Position numbers and translations under genes: made by a program. From NCBI GenBank assembly GCA_036380735.1, contig DASVEE010000006.1, positions 62,001 through 126,000 on the forward strand: 64,000 nucleotides of DNA. The letters are read 5' to 3'. Shown here piece by piece: positions 9,031 to 19,857 of the stretch. Below the pieces are notes generated by a model. It was not told the origin of the DNA. It worked only from the letters and a program-made list of their open reading frames with translations, and did no database searches. Origin of the DNA: DASVEE01 sp036380735. GTDB lineage: Bacteria; Acidobacteriota; Thermoanaerobaculia; Gp7-AA8. Numbering within the stretch: the first letter of the stretch is position 1; every line of letters begins with the position of its first letter.

Positions 9031-9146
9031 AACCAATAGGACCAGTGGGACCGATGCTGTCGCGCAAGTGAACCTGTCCGCTACTTACCGTCCTGTTGTC
9101 CCATTCGTCCCATTCGTCCTATAGGTCCTATCCGTCCTATCGTCAT
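9022..9146. repeat. nonamer repeat with opposing arms
   Basis: A purine-sense arm (ATAGGACCAGTGGGACCGAT, 9036-9055) is followed after about 35 bp by a pyrimidine-sense arm with six TCCYATNSG-type units (9086-9143). Together they could fold into a long imperfect hairpin upstream of the uvrA-like gene. Confidence 0.8.
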
Positions 9147-9160
9147 CTGATGGAGTCACA

Positions 9161-11537
<2,377 letters not shown>

Positions 11538-11539
<2 letters not shown>

Positions 11540-11648
11540 GGCGGATAGGACAGATCGGACCTATAGGCCTGATAGGACGGAAGACTGACCACGCTGTGTC
11601 CTATCCGTCCTATCCGTCCTATTCGTCCCATCCGTCCTATCGGTCCTA
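11538..11648. repeat. inverted nonamer repeat between convergent genes
   Basis: GGATAGGAC-type units (11541-11582) and, after about 20 bp, a run of GTCCTATCC-type units (11600-11645) form two complementary arms. The element starts at the stop codon of the uvrA-like gene and ends at the stop codon of the convergent gene, a good position for a bidirectional terminator. Confidence 0.85.
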
Positions 11649-12785
11649 AACGTGGGCGGGCACTTCCAACGAATTCGCCGCTCTTCTCATCAGGGCCATG
11701 ATCAAAACCATGGCTACCAGGCCGGCCAGGGCATAAACGGCGATCGCGCCCGCAATCGGCGCATCACTCAGGCTGAGCTCCGGCGCAAAAAACCAGGTCG
11801 CCGAAAAAGCCCATCCCGTCACGGTGAAGGCCATATACAGCACGCGTCGCTGATTCGCGATCAGGGATAGGGCGTCCTGGCTCGAGGACAGCGACAAGGC
11901 CACGATTCCGGAGCAGATTTGCCAGATCATCAGAGCAGTCAGGATCTCGCCGAGGATTGAATACAGAAACAGCGGGTTGATCGTGACTCCGCCCTGCTCC
12001 TGGCGTTTACCTTCCAAGGCCGATCTGAAGGAGCCGGCCGAGGACTCGTAGCCTTCGACGATGTACACGATGTTCCTGTTCCAGCCTCCGCGATGCAGGC
12101 TGTTCGAGGGCCACCACCAACTCCATCCCTTGTTCCACCACTGTTGGATCATCCGGTCTGCTGCTGTAATGCGCCAGTCTGCCGAATCTGTGCTTCCACT
12201 GGACCCGCCTTCGCCTTTTGACCCCGACATCTGTTCCGCCCGGAAAGATTCATCCGTCTTTGCTCGTTTCCGGATCGCCTCGAACGAATAATCGGTTTCC
12301 GTCTTGCGATCCAGTGCGCGAACAGCTTCTTCGGGCGACGCATACCGCAGAATCAGGACCGTCGTGCCGTCGGAGTATTTTCCCAATAGCGCATCCTCGT
12401 CCCCCTGCGGGTTCTGCGTTCGATTGGCGTCGATGGCACTTCGTGAACGGGTGGTGCCCACCAGCCTGGCGGAATGCACCTCTTCAGGGAGCAGCGCACT
12501 GAGGTCGCCGGTGAACGCCGAGATCACCTGTCGCCTGATGAAAGCCGGATCCAGGGGCGCACTCCTGTTCTCTCCAAGACTCGTAAGGGAAACAAAGATC
12601 ATCACGGCGGCCAGGACTCTGGCCGTGCGAAAGCCGCGATGCTCCGCAGCCAGCAGGCCGAGACCCTGGAAGATGAGCCCATAGCCGATGAAGTCCGGCA
12701 GGATCAAATCAAAGGCGCCGAGACGTATATCCACGACCACGAACAGGAGCCCCCAGAAAACACTGTTGAACCCTTCTCGTCTCAT
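11646..12785 (-). CDS. membrane protein of unknown function
   Basis: A 379-residue protein with two hydrophobic segments near the N-terminus (residues 8-70) and three or four in the C-terminal third, enclosing a soluble domain of about 180 residues. That domain has a Gly/Ser-rich stretch (S-G-S-K-G-E-G-G-S-S-G-S) and a Trp-rich patch (W-W-N-K-G-W-S-W-W-W). The ATG at 12785 has GAGGGA upstream. Base composition is less GC-rich than its neighbours. I do not recognise a family. Confidence 0.6.
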   Translation of the reverse strand: MRREGFNSVFWGLLFVVVDIRLGAFDLILPDFIGYGLIFQGLGLLAAEHRGFRTARVLAAVMIFVSLTSLGENRSAPLDPAFIRRQVISAFTGDLSALLPEEVHSARLVGTTRSRSAIDANRTQNPQGDEDALLGKYSDGTTVLILRYASPEEAVRALDRKTETDYSFEAIRKRAKTDESFRAEQMSGSKGEGGSSGSTDSADWRITAADRMIQQWWNKGWSWWWPSNSLHRGGWNRNIVYIVEGYESSAGSFRSALEGKRQEQGGVTINPLFLYSILGEILTALMIWQICSGIVALSLSSSQDALSLIANQRRVLYMAFTVTGWAFSATWFFAPELSLSDAPIAGAIAVYALAGLVAMVLIMALMRRAANSLEVPAHV

Positions 12786-12794
12786 CGGCAGGTC

Positions 12795-12895
12795 CCTCTT
12801 CCTATGGGACGAATAGGACTCATAGGCCGAAGGATTGGCCGCTGCCGTCCTTGGTCCTTATGAGTCCTGTTCGTCCTACAGGTCCTATCGTCCAA
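12795..12895. repeat. inverted nonamer repeat
   Basis: Purine-sense units (TATGGGACGAATAGGACTC, 12804-12822) and pyrimidine-sense units (GTCCTGTTC, GTCCTACAG, GTCCTATCG, 12864-12890) are arranged as opposing arms between two minus-strand genes. Confidence 0.8.
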
Positions 12896-12913
12896 TTGTG
12901 CGTGCTCAGCGGA

Positions 12914-13210
12914 TCAATCGCAGATCGGTGGGCAGTTGATCCTGCGGTACGTCACCATGTAGTTGGTGGCGTAGCCCCACGAGACGTCGTTGCCGTCGCA
13001 GTCGACGCCGGTTTCGCCGACGAGCGTGATGACGTCGCTGCAGATGGAGCCGGCGGGCGCCGAGGGGCCACACGAGTTGTGCCAGTAATGCTGCTTGATG
13101 CGCACGAACGGATAGAAGCACGCCGCCTCCGCCTCGGATTGCCGGGTCGGCGTAGCCAGCGCGCAGGTCACAGCCAGGACGAGGATGGTGACTGCTCGAC
13201 GAAGAAGCAT
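12914..13210 (-). CDS. small secreted protein, DUF6289-like
   Basis: A 98-residue exported protein with a signal peptide (MLLRRAVTILVLAVTCALA) and an excellent Shine-Dalgarno (CGGAGG, 6 nt before the ATG). The mature part has the pattern C-S-D...L-V-G-E...C-D-G-N...W-G...T-N-Y, resembling the small secreted DUF6289 proteins of unknown role. Assignment to that family is from memory of the pattern and is tentative. Confidence 0.55.
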   Translation of the reverse strand: MLLRRAVTILVLAVTCALATPTRQSEAEAACFYPFVRIKQHYWHNSCGPSAPAGSICSDVITLVGETGVDCDGNDVSWGYATNYMVTYRRINCPPICD

Positions 13211-13514
13211 GAATACCTCCGGGGTTGGTTTTGTGCCTTAAGGGTAGCAGGTTCGCGGAGAAACGGCGTCCGACGGGTAAGCGGATGAACACCACCGGGT
13301 GTCGCCCTATGGCTGAAATCGGTTGATCCGCCCGAAATGCGCCTCGTACTTCGGCTCCCACTCCGCAGAAACAGCTACTGTAAGTTGCGCCACTACGACG
13401 TCAGCACTGTGGACGAGTCCCCGACCTATGAGTCGTATTTGGCGTATTGAAATCCCATCGTTCCTTGCCGTCGTGAACAAGAGGCCCCCTTTCGGGGGCC
13501 TCTTCCGTTGCGAG
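13211..13514. other. intergenic region with one terminator
   Basis: 304 bp without a convincing gene. It contains the terminator hairpin at 13481-13502. The remainder carries no repeat or RNA that I recognise and probably holds the promoter of the 12914-13210 gene. Confidence 0.4.
13481..13502. terminator. rho-independent terminator (bidirectional)
   Basis: A GAGGCCCCC stem, 3-4 nt loop and GGGGGCCTC stem with AA/TT flanks. It is 12 bp beyond the stop of the 13515-13874 minus-strand gene, so it most likely ends the CHAT-associated minus-strand transcript. Confidence 0.8.
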
Positions 13515-13874
13515 TCACCAGGAGAAGAGGATGCCCGTGTGCTGCGTGCAGCCGACGAACGGTGCGCAGAGGGTGATGTCGTACGTCACCTGGGTCTGTC
13601 CGAAGTCGGCGGTGAGCGTGACCTGGGCGGTGAATCCGGCGACGGAGCCGCCGAGGGTCACCGACGGAGTCTGCGCGTCGAGCGTGCCGCTGCCGATCGT
13701 CACGCCGGCCAGCGTGACCGAAAACGTGACCTGAGGGACGCTGAGGTCGACGCAGTAGTTGATGGTGAGCGGTCCGACCGAGAAGGAGTTGCAGAACTGC
13801 TGTAGCGCCTTCGCGTCGAGCTGACCGTCCTTGATGTGAGCGAGCGTGTTCGCGGCAACCTCTTTGATGGCCAT
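13515..13874 (-). CDS. small beta-rich protein of unknown function
   Basis: A 119-residue protein with no signal peptide, consisting mainly of alternating V/T/S strands (T-F-S-V-T-L-A-G-V-T-I-G-S) after a short N-terminal helix (E-V-A-A-N-T-L-A-H-I). Its ATG has a strong Shine-Dalgarno (GAGGAGG, 7 nt). It is the last gene of the minus-strand set 13515-15263 and is closed by the terminator at 13481-13502. I cannot assign a family. Confidence 0.6.
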   Translation of the reverse strand: MAIKEVAANTLAHIKDGQLDAKALQQFCNSFSVGPLTINYCVDLSVPQVTFSVTLAGVTIGSGTLDAQTPSVTLGGSVAGFTAQVTLTADFGQTQVTYDITLCAPFVGCTQHTGILFSW

Positions 13875-13890
13875 GACGGTCCTCCTCGAA

Positions 13891-14244
13891 TCAGCCCGCG
13901 GACAGTGTGTACGTCACGTTGGCGTTGTTCCCGCGATTCGACGTGGCGGCGCAGTTGAACGCGTTTGGCGGATTGCACGGTGCGCTGAACGCGTCATTTC
14001 CGATGAATGGGTTGTCGAACAGCAGCGTGACGGTCTGACTCTGCAGATCGCCGATCTGGTAGACGACCAGCCCCTGGACGCCCGTCGCTGTGCCGTTGCT
14101 CTCCGCTGCGAACGAGCCCGTCTGATTGATGGTGGGCGGCGGGGTAGTGGTGTATACCCCGTGCTCGAGCGGCGGCGTCGACTGGAGCGTCAGAAGCTGC
14201 CCGGTGGTGTTGACGACACTGATGTTCACGCTTCTCGATGCCAT
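13891..14244 (-). CDS. small beta-sandwich-like protein, aegerolysin-like pattern
   Basis: A 117-residue protein; the ATG at 14244 is preceded by AAGGAGAT. The pattern V-N-T-T-G-Q-L-L-T-L, then H-G-V-Y-T-T-T-P-P, then A-E-S-N-G-T-A-T-G and V-V-Y-Q-I resembles single-domain aegerolysin/actinoporin-type beta-sandwich proteins; this is a pattern resemblance only. There is no export signal. The C-terminus (N-A-N-V-T-Y-T-L-S-A-G) recurs in a degraded copy at 15346-15417. Its position, in the same orientation as and downstream of the CHAT gene, suggests a linked function. Confidence 0.55.
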   Translation of the reverse strand: MASRSVNISVVNTTGQLLTLQSTPPLEHGVYTTTPPPTINQTGSFAAESNGTATGVQGLVVYQIGDLQSQTVTLLFDNPFIGNDAFSAPCNPPNAFNCAATSNRGNNANVTYTLSAG

Positions 14245-14291
14245 GATGAAATCTCCTTTTGTCGTGTCTGTGTGGATGAGTGATGAGCGGC

Positions 14292-14321
14292 TCACGGTTC
14301 CGGCGCGTCTCGGCTGTGCAT
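14292..14321 (-). other. nine-codon leader-like ORF with strong RBS
   Basis: GAGGAGG followed at 6 nt by ATG and the peptide M-H-S-R-D-A-P-E-P, then a stop. The surrounding 80 bp (about 14300-14375) is nearly repeated at 15400-15480, where the same first codons (M-Y-S-R-D-A-P) open a longer remnant. It could be a translated leader or a duplicated start region. Confidence 0.4.
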
Positions 14322-14369
14322 CTGCTGCCTCCTCGGCGAGCAGAGACGGATGGCGCGCGAACGTTTTCC

Positions 14370-14396
14370 GCGAGGCACCGCGGTGCCTCGCGCGAT
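14370..14396. terminator. palindrome after the 14400-15263 gene
   Basis: A near-perfect palindrome CGCGAGGCACCGCGGTGCCTCGCG lies 5 bp beyond the stop codon of the minus-strand gene that ends at 14400. There is no clear T-run, so it is either a weak terminator or a processing/attenuation hairpin. Confidence 0.45.
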
Positions 14397-14399
14397 CGC

Positions 14400-15263
14400 T
14401 CACGGAAATTGCGAGTTCGAGCAGGCCGGCGATGTGATGTATGACGGATCGAGAATTTTCTCGAGACGAAAGCACGGCGCGTCGAAGCGGCGTGGGTAGT
14501 CGAGCGTTTTCAACGCGTCCGCACCCGCATCGAAGGCGGCCCTCGACACCGGCTCCAGCGGCGGGACCAACCCCGGCGTGGGCGACCTCAGTTGCCTCGG
14601 AATTCCGGTTCTCGCTGTGAGGTAGTGCAACAGAAAGTCGAGCTGGTTGGTCGGCGCGAAGCAGTCCATCCCCTGGTTCGCCACCAACAGCTCGACTTCC
14701 GCGTCGTCGTCCTCCGGATGGGCGGCCAGGTTGAACCGGGCCGCGGGCCCGCCACGGAACGTCGTCACGAGCAGTTCCGGTGCTCCGATGGTGTCGATCG
14801 TGGCGATGACGTCGGTCGCCTGGGTTTGTGGCTCCGGGAACGGCACCACGAACACGGCGCTGAATAGATCGAAGTAGACCGCCGCGCGTCCCCCGATGAC
14901 CACTTCCTCGGAGTAGGCGTACTGATCGACGAAATCCTTCAGCCGCGGGACCCCTGCGATGAAGGAATCGTCGTAGTGGTTTCCGACGCGCGAGGGGTTC
15001 GCGACCTGCAGGCGTACGCCATCGATGATGTTGCCTCCGTCGATGGCCCCGGGGATGCCGATCGTTTGCTGGATCACCGTGTTCGTCATGCGCAGGATCG
15101 AGAAGTGAGGCATCAAAAAGTATGTGCCGCCGCTGTCCGCGACGTTCACGATTCCCAACTGGAGCGCCGTGGCATCCGGCAGCACCACGCGGTGCGGTAT
15201 GCCCGGAACAATGCCGATGAAATGAGTACAGATGCCGTGAAAGTGAACTGTCAGCTTGCCCAT
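14400..15263 (-). CDS. CHAT-associated beta-rich protein of unknown function
   Basis: A 287-residue protein; the ATG at 15263 follows GGAGG. It begins M-G-K-L-T-V-H-F-H-G-I-C-T-H-F and is mostly beta-strand by pattern, without a signal peptide or known motif. A protein with a similar opening (M-Q-I-G-F-R-G-L-I-A-F) lies just downstream of the second CHAT gene at 41031-41759, so I suspect one distantly related family of CHAT partners, substrates or sensors. The two are not alignable by eye over their full length, so this is a hypothesis. Confidence 0.6.
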   Translation of the reverse strand: MGKLTVHFHGICTHFIGIVPGIPHRVVLPDATALQLGIVNVADSGGTYFLMPHFSILRMTNTVIQQTIGIPGAIDGGNIIDGVRLQVANPSRVGNHYDDSFIAGVPRLKDFVDQYAYSEEVVIGGRAAVYFDLFSAVFVVPFPEPQTQATDVIATIDTIGAPELLVTTFRGGPAARFNLAAHPEDDDAEVELLVANQGMDCFAPTNQLDFLLHYLTARTGIPRQLRSPTPGLVPPLEPVSRAAFDAGADALKTLDYPRRFDAPCFRLEKILDPSYITSPACSNSQFP

Positions 15264-15345
15264 CCCGATGTCCTCCGGTTCGCTCTCGGGAGCGGAGATG
15301 GCGAAGCGCCGCGGTCCGGCGCCGGCCCCGCCTCCGATCGTCTCG

Positions 15346-15417
15346 TCAGCTCTTCGACAAGGTGTAGGTGACGGTGGCGTGATCGTTGCCGGGCAACGGC
15401 GCGTCTCGGCTGTACAT
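15346..15417 (-). pseudogene. remnant of a duplicated small gene
   Basis: A 23-codon ORF: GAGGAGG, then ATG and M-Y-S-R-D-A-P-L-P-G-N-D, ending H-A-T-V-T-Y-T-L-S-K-S. The 5' part matches the leader ORF at 14292-14321, and the end matches the C-terminus of the 13891-14244 protein (N-V-T-Y-T-L-S-A-G). It looks like a paralogue that has lost its middle. Confidence 0.5.
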
Positions 15418-15600
15418 CGGCTACCTCCTCGGCGCGAAGAGACGGATGGCGTACGCACGTTTTCCAGCGAGTCCGGGAGGCGGGTGTGCGGCGGAATGGG
15501 TCATGGAACGAACAGGACCTATGGACTTGGCGGATCTGGCTGCTGTTGGGATAGTACGGCTCCGCGCACGCGCAGCGCTTGCACCCAACGGGGGCGTGCA

Positions 15601-18600
15601 TCATCGCGCGCGCGAAGCGTCATTCCCCCTGGTCCCATCGCCTGCGGCTACGGGGATGCGCCGGGTGAGCACGGCCGTATTGCGCCACGGCGCATCGCCG
15701 CCGCGCCGGATCGCGTCGATCTGCACGTGGCGGAGCGCGGTGGCCGCGTCACCACCCGCGGCGAGCTCGCGATGCAACGCGAAGAAAAGTGCACGCGCAT
15801 CGCGGTCCGCGATTTCCGCGAGCGTGCCGACGACGTCCCGGGCACCGGCTCCCACGAATGCCGCCCCCAGGCTCGGTGCACGTGTGCTCTGCGAGGCCGG
15901 CGAACGCAGCGTCTCACACGCCGCGAGCACGACGACCTCTGCGTCGACGGTGCCGGCCGCGATGTCTCTCCACGTGATCCATTCGCCGGCGCCGAAGAGC
16001 AGCGCCTGTTCTCCGGCCCCCGGCTGCCGTCGCGTGTGCCCGGCGATGTGGATGACGTCCGCGCCGGCCGCGCGCAGATCGGCGTAGCGCGCGGTGGCCG
16101 CCAGCGCCCGGCTGCGGCGCACATACAGCGGGACGATGTCCGCGAGCTCGCCGTCGACCGCGGGCAGACCGCGCGTGCCGGCCGCGCCGCCGGACGCAAG
16201 TCCGATCGCGGCGAGCGACCGCGGCCGGTGACGCACCGGCGTGCGCTCGAGAACCGCCGCGCTCGGGGCGATCGCGACCGGCACGCGCTCGACCAGATAC
16301 TTTTGGCGCTCGCGGTCGAAGAGCGCGGCGAACGGTGTGGTCTCGAGCAGAGGATCGGGGACGACGATCACGGACCGGGCCGCGCCGACGATCGCTTCGG
16401 CGGGGCGAATGACGTCTTCATAGGTCACCTCGCCGCCTAGCCATGCGCGGCGATGCACGGCGAAGTCTTCATCGCTGACCGCGAACGTCACGAGCTCGCC
16501 GGGCAGCACGACGACCTCCAGCACCACCACGCCGCTTCCCGCGAGCCGCTCCTGGAGCGCCTCGACCGAAATCGTTCCGCCCTGCAACCGCTCGGCGAGC
16601 GCAAACGCACCGGCCGGATCGCCGCGAGTGAGTGCGAGCCGGACGGCCTCTTCGAACAACGTCCGGCCAGCCTGCAGCGGTCCTTTCTCGGCTGCCGTTG
16701 CGTCGTCCGATCCGCGCGCTGCCTCGATGGCGACGATGCCGGCCTCGAGATCGCCCGCCGCGGATCCGGGGTCGCCGCGGGCCAGTGCGCAACGGGCGCG
16801 CAACAGGAGAGGCTCGGGGAGCGCCAACGTCAGACCATGCTCGCGGTAATAGTCGATCGCGGTGGTGAGCGACGCCGTGGCGGAGCGCGGCTCGCGCAGC
16901 GATTGCGCGGCGCCGAGGGCGAAGGCGGCGTCGGCGGCGAGACGCGCGCGCTGCGCAGGATCCGTGGCGCGCGCCGCGAGCTTCTCCGCCTCTCGCGCGG
17001 CGCGCAATGCCTCGGCGGGGTTGCCGTCCGCGGTCTCGAGCAACGCGCGCTGCAGCAATGCGTCGAGAACGTCCAGCACCCGCGCATCCGGACGTTCCAC
17101 CGAACGGTTGAGCCGCGCCAACGCGAGCGCGGAATCACGCCGGCCCGCAATCAGCTCGGTGCGCACCGCTCCGGCGATGCTCGCCTCCAGCCGCTCGGCG
17201 ATTCCCTCGGCACTCAGCGCCTCGAAGGCTCGGATCTGCGCGCCCCAGCTCTCGTCGCCGCGTCCCGCTGAGGCGAGGGCCGAAGCGAGGATCGATTCGA
17301 CGAAAGCCTCGCGCGTGCGCTCACCAGCACGACGCAGCAGCGATGCGCCTTCGGCCAGGATCGGAATCGCCGTCGTCGGCTTCGCGTCGAGCAGATGCGC
17401 GCGCCCGAGCTCCCACCGCGTCTGGCCGGCGAGCGAGAGAAAGCCGGGATGCGCCGCAAGCCGGTCGCGGACCTGTTCGAGCTCCGCGCGCGCGCCGCGG
17501 ACCTCGGCGGACGCGAGCCGCGCACTCGCGGCGTAGAACCGCGCGGAGAGCGCCATCGGATGGCGGGCGGCGTCGAGTGCCTCGGCCGCGCGGAGCAACT
17601 CCGTTCGGGCGACCGCCGGCTCGTGCCGCGCATACCGCATCCGCGCCTGGAGATAGCGTGCGAGCCCTCCGGCGATCTCTGTCCGGCGCGGCTCCGCCGC
17701 CGCATCGATCGCCGCCACGCTCTCGTGGAGCAGCGCCTCACCGGTCCTGGCGGTCAACGCTTCGCCGACCATGCGCGCCAGCGTCAGGATCGCGTCCGCC
17801 GCCGCCGAGTCGCCGCGCTGCACTGCTTCGCCCCACATCCCCAGCCATTCCGTCTCCGCGAGCGCGCGTGCTCGCTCCGGATAGCGCGACACCACGCTGC
17901 GCACGACCTCACGGTCGCCGGCGGCTGCAGCGCGCTCCAGCCTCGGACGCTCTTTCTCGAACTCCAACGTCGTCGTCGTTGCAGGTAAGGCCTGCAGCCT
18001 CGCCCGAGCCTCGGTCGCCCACGGCGACGTGCCATCGATCTCCAGATAGTGCGTCCACATCCGGCGGGCTTCGCCGGTGAGCCGCAGCCGCTCGAGGATC
18101 AGGGCGCGGTTGAACAATGCCTCGGGCAGGGCCGGCTCGATCTGCAATGCCCGATCGGCCGCGGCCAGCGCCTCCGGGTACAGCGACGGACGCTGCAGAT
18201 CCTCGGCCGCGGCATAACGTGCGGCGGCAAGGTCGCTCCACGAGCGAGCATCGTTCGCGGCGCGCGCCGCGTTCTCCAGGAACGCGGCGGCGGCGAGCGG
18301 ATTCTCGATCAGCACCATCGCCACGCCGGCCGCATGTTGCGCCTCGGCGTTCGGCTCGTTCTTCGCGCGCGTGACCAGCTCGCCCGCCACGCCGACGAGC
18401 TTCATGCGCTCGGCGTCGACCGCGGGCGCATCCTGCCGCGCCGCGCCGCGATACGTCGCCCACGGAAAGCCGGAGAGACGCGCTTCCACGCTGCGCGCCG
18501 AGCGGGGAGCGACGGCGATCAACGTCTCCAGGTCGCCGCGATCGCGCGGCATCGCGAGCCACCACGACAGACCGGCGACGACGGCCACCACGGCGGCCAC

Positions 18601-18810
18601 CGCGAGCCACCGCCACCGTCGAGACGCCACCGCGGTGCCGGGGTCGCGGCGCACCGCGGCCATCGCCAGCGTCAGCTCGGTCACGCACTCCTCGCATTCG
18701 TCGAGATGACTGACGATTTCCGCGCGCGCCGCCTCTGTCAGACGCCCCTCGGCGAAGGCTGCGATGGCTTCCGCGTCAGGGCACGTCATGAGTTTCGGCT
18801 CGGCCATCAT
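15601..18810 (-). CDS. anti-sigma zinc finger - TM - TPR - CHAT protease fusion
   Basis: A protein of about 1069 residues. Residues 1-50 form a zf-HC2 anti-sigma zinc finger (a first Cys near residue 9, then H-L-D-E-C-E-E-C). One transmembrane helix follows (about 65-85), then about 650 residues of TPR-like helices, and a C-terminal CHAT caspase-like peptidase domain with the His (V-I-H-I-A-G-H) and Cys (V-V-L-A-A-C-E-T) of the catalytic dyad. The start ATG at 18810 overlaps the sigma-factor stop as ATGA, so the two are co-translated. The zinc finger should hold the sigma factor at the membrane, and the cytosolic TPR-CHAT part suggests that a bound signal triggers proteolysis. The two domain halves are standard; the mechanism is inferred. 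Confidence 0.85.
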   Translation of the reverse strand: MMAEPKLMTCPDAEAIAAFAEGRLTEAARAEIVSHLDECEECVTELTLAMAAVRRDPGTAVASRRWRWLAVAAVVAVVAGLSWWLAMPRDRGDLETLIAVAPRSARSVEARLSGFPWATYRGAARQDAPAVDAERMKLVGVAGELVTRAKNEPNAEAQHAAGVAMVLIENPLAAAAFLENAARAANDARSWSDLAAARYAAAEDLQRPSLYPEALAAADRALQIEPALPEALFNRALILERLRLTGEARRMWTHYLEIDGTSPWATEARARLQALPATTTTLEFEKERPRLERAAAAGDREVVRSVVSRYPERARALAETEWLGMWGEAVQRGDSAAADAILTLARMVGEALTARTGEALLHESVAAIDAAAEPRRTEIAGGLARYLQARMRYARHEPAVARTELLRAAEALDAARHPMALSARFYAASARLASAEVRGARAELEQVRDRLAAHPGFLSLAGQTRWELGRAHLLDAKPTTAIPILAEGASLLRRAGERTREAFVESILASALASAGRGDESWGAQIRAFEALSAEGIAERLEASIAGAVRTELIAGRRDSALALARLNRSVERPDARVLDVLDALLQRALLETADGNPAEALRAAREAEKLAARATDPAQRARLAADAAFALGAAQSLREPRSATASLTTAIDYYREHGLTLALPEPLLLRARCALARGDPGSAAGDLEAGIVAIEAARGSDDATAAEKGPLQAGRTLFEEAVRLALTRGDPAGAFALAERLQGGTISVEALQERLAGSGVVVLEVVVLPGELVTFAVSDEDFAVHRRAWLGGEVTYEDVIRPAEAIVGAARSVIVVPDPLLETTPFAALFDRERQKYLVERVPVAIAPSAAVLERTPVRHRPRSLAAIGLASGGAAGTRGLPAVDGELADIVPLYVRRSRALAATARYADLRAAGADVIHIAGHTRRQPGAGEQALLFGAGEWITWRDIAAGTVDAEVVVLAACETLRSPASQSTRAPSLGAAFVGAGARDVVGTLAEIADRDARALFFALHRELAAGGDAATALRHVQIDAIRRGGDAPWRNTAVLTRRIPVAAGDGTRGNDASRAR

Positions 18811-19649
18811 GAGCCTCCGTCCGAACCCGTTCTGAAGATAGACGGTTCGCGTTCGTCCGATTTCCCGTCGAGCTGAAAATCGAGCCACTCGCCGCCAACG
18901 CCGATCAGGTCGGAGACATGCGCCGCGTCCAATCCCTCGGCCCGGAGTGCCCGGCGCAGAACCGCCAGGATTGATTCGACACGCCGGTAGAGCGGCCGTT
19001 GCTGCACGGCAAGGGCGCGCGCGATGTCGGCAATCGACTGTCCATGGCCGAAGCGCAGCCGGAGGATCAGGCGATCCTCGGACGTGAGTGACTGCATCGC
19101 GTGCTGCACGACGCGGCTCGCGGCGCGGGAACGCCGGGCGCGGTCGAGTGCCGACGCACCGTCGGTCGCCGCATCCGGAGCCTCGAAGCGCACCGCATCT
19201 TCTTCCGTGATGGCCACGAGTTGCGGACGCGGCGTACGCTCCGGCAGCGCTTTCGCGATCTCCGCCAGGTCGCGGCGCGAGTGCCCGGGGAACGCCCTGC
19301 AGACGATCTCGATCGCCTCCTCGACTCCCCGGCGGTCGCGCACCATCAGCTGCTCCAGCCTCACCGCCGCCTCACCCCGCTGCCGCGCCGTCTCGGATGG
19401 GAAGAAGCGGCCGGAGGCTCTGCGCTGATCGACGAGCATCCGCCTGACGACGACCGTGATCCACGTGGCGAACGTCGAGCGGCCCTCCCATTTGCGGAGG
19501 ATCGCACAGTCGTTCTCCAGCAGCGCCACCTTCACCGTCGACGCAAAGTCTTCCGCATCCGCTCCACGCAACGACGCGTGCGCACAGATCGCGGCAATGG
19601 CTCGTTCGATGTCGGGGAGGTGTGCCTCGAACAGCCCCGAATCATTCAT
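18807..19649 (-). CDS. sigma-70 family RNA polymerase sigma factor (ECF-like)
   Basis: A protein of about 280 residues. Region 2 is visible at residues 10-80 (...W-E-G-R-S-T-F-A-T-W-I-T-V-V-V-R-R-M-L-V-D) and region 4 near 195-250 (L-T-S-E-D-R-L-I-L-R-L-R-F-G, then S-I-A-D-I-A-R-A-L). A longer than usual linker separates them, which is larger than most ECF factors. The ATG at 19649 is used; an upstream ATG at 19700 is possible. The gene is followed with ATGA overlap by the zf-HC2-TPR-CHAT gene, its presumed membrane anti-sigma partner. It is divergent from the amidohydrolase gene. Confidence 0.85.
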   Translation of the reverse strand: MNDSGLFEAHLPDIERAIAAICAHASLRGADAEDFASTVKVALLENDCAILRKWEGRSTFATWITVVVRRMLVDQRRASGRFFPSETARQRGEAAVRLEQLMVRDRRGVEEAIEIVCRAFPGHSRRDLAEIAKALPERTPRPQLVAITEEDAVRFEAPDAATDGASALDRARRSRAASRVVQHAMQSLTSEDRLILRLRFGHGQSIADIARALAVQQRPLYRRVESILAVLRRALRAEGLDAAHVSDLIGVGGEWLDFQLDGKSDEREPSIFRTGSDGGS

Positions 19650-19857
19650 GCAGTGGATAGACCCGTGTTCATCTTGCCACAAGGACGGCAAGGTGTACAT
19701 CTGGCGATCGATGAGAGGCCGCGGTTGGATCGTACGAGGGCCGAAAGGATCGATGGGCGGCCGCGAATGCGCTGCTCGATGCGCCACCGCTGTCACGAAC
19801 AATTTCCGTTGAAACAGCGGAGACACCGATAATCTCCGGCTTCGGAGGACTCCGCCC

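Noticed and set aside
12149..12684. Small ORFs opposite the 11646-12785 gene
   Set aside because: Antisense shadows; the minus-strand gene has clear membrane helices and an RBS.
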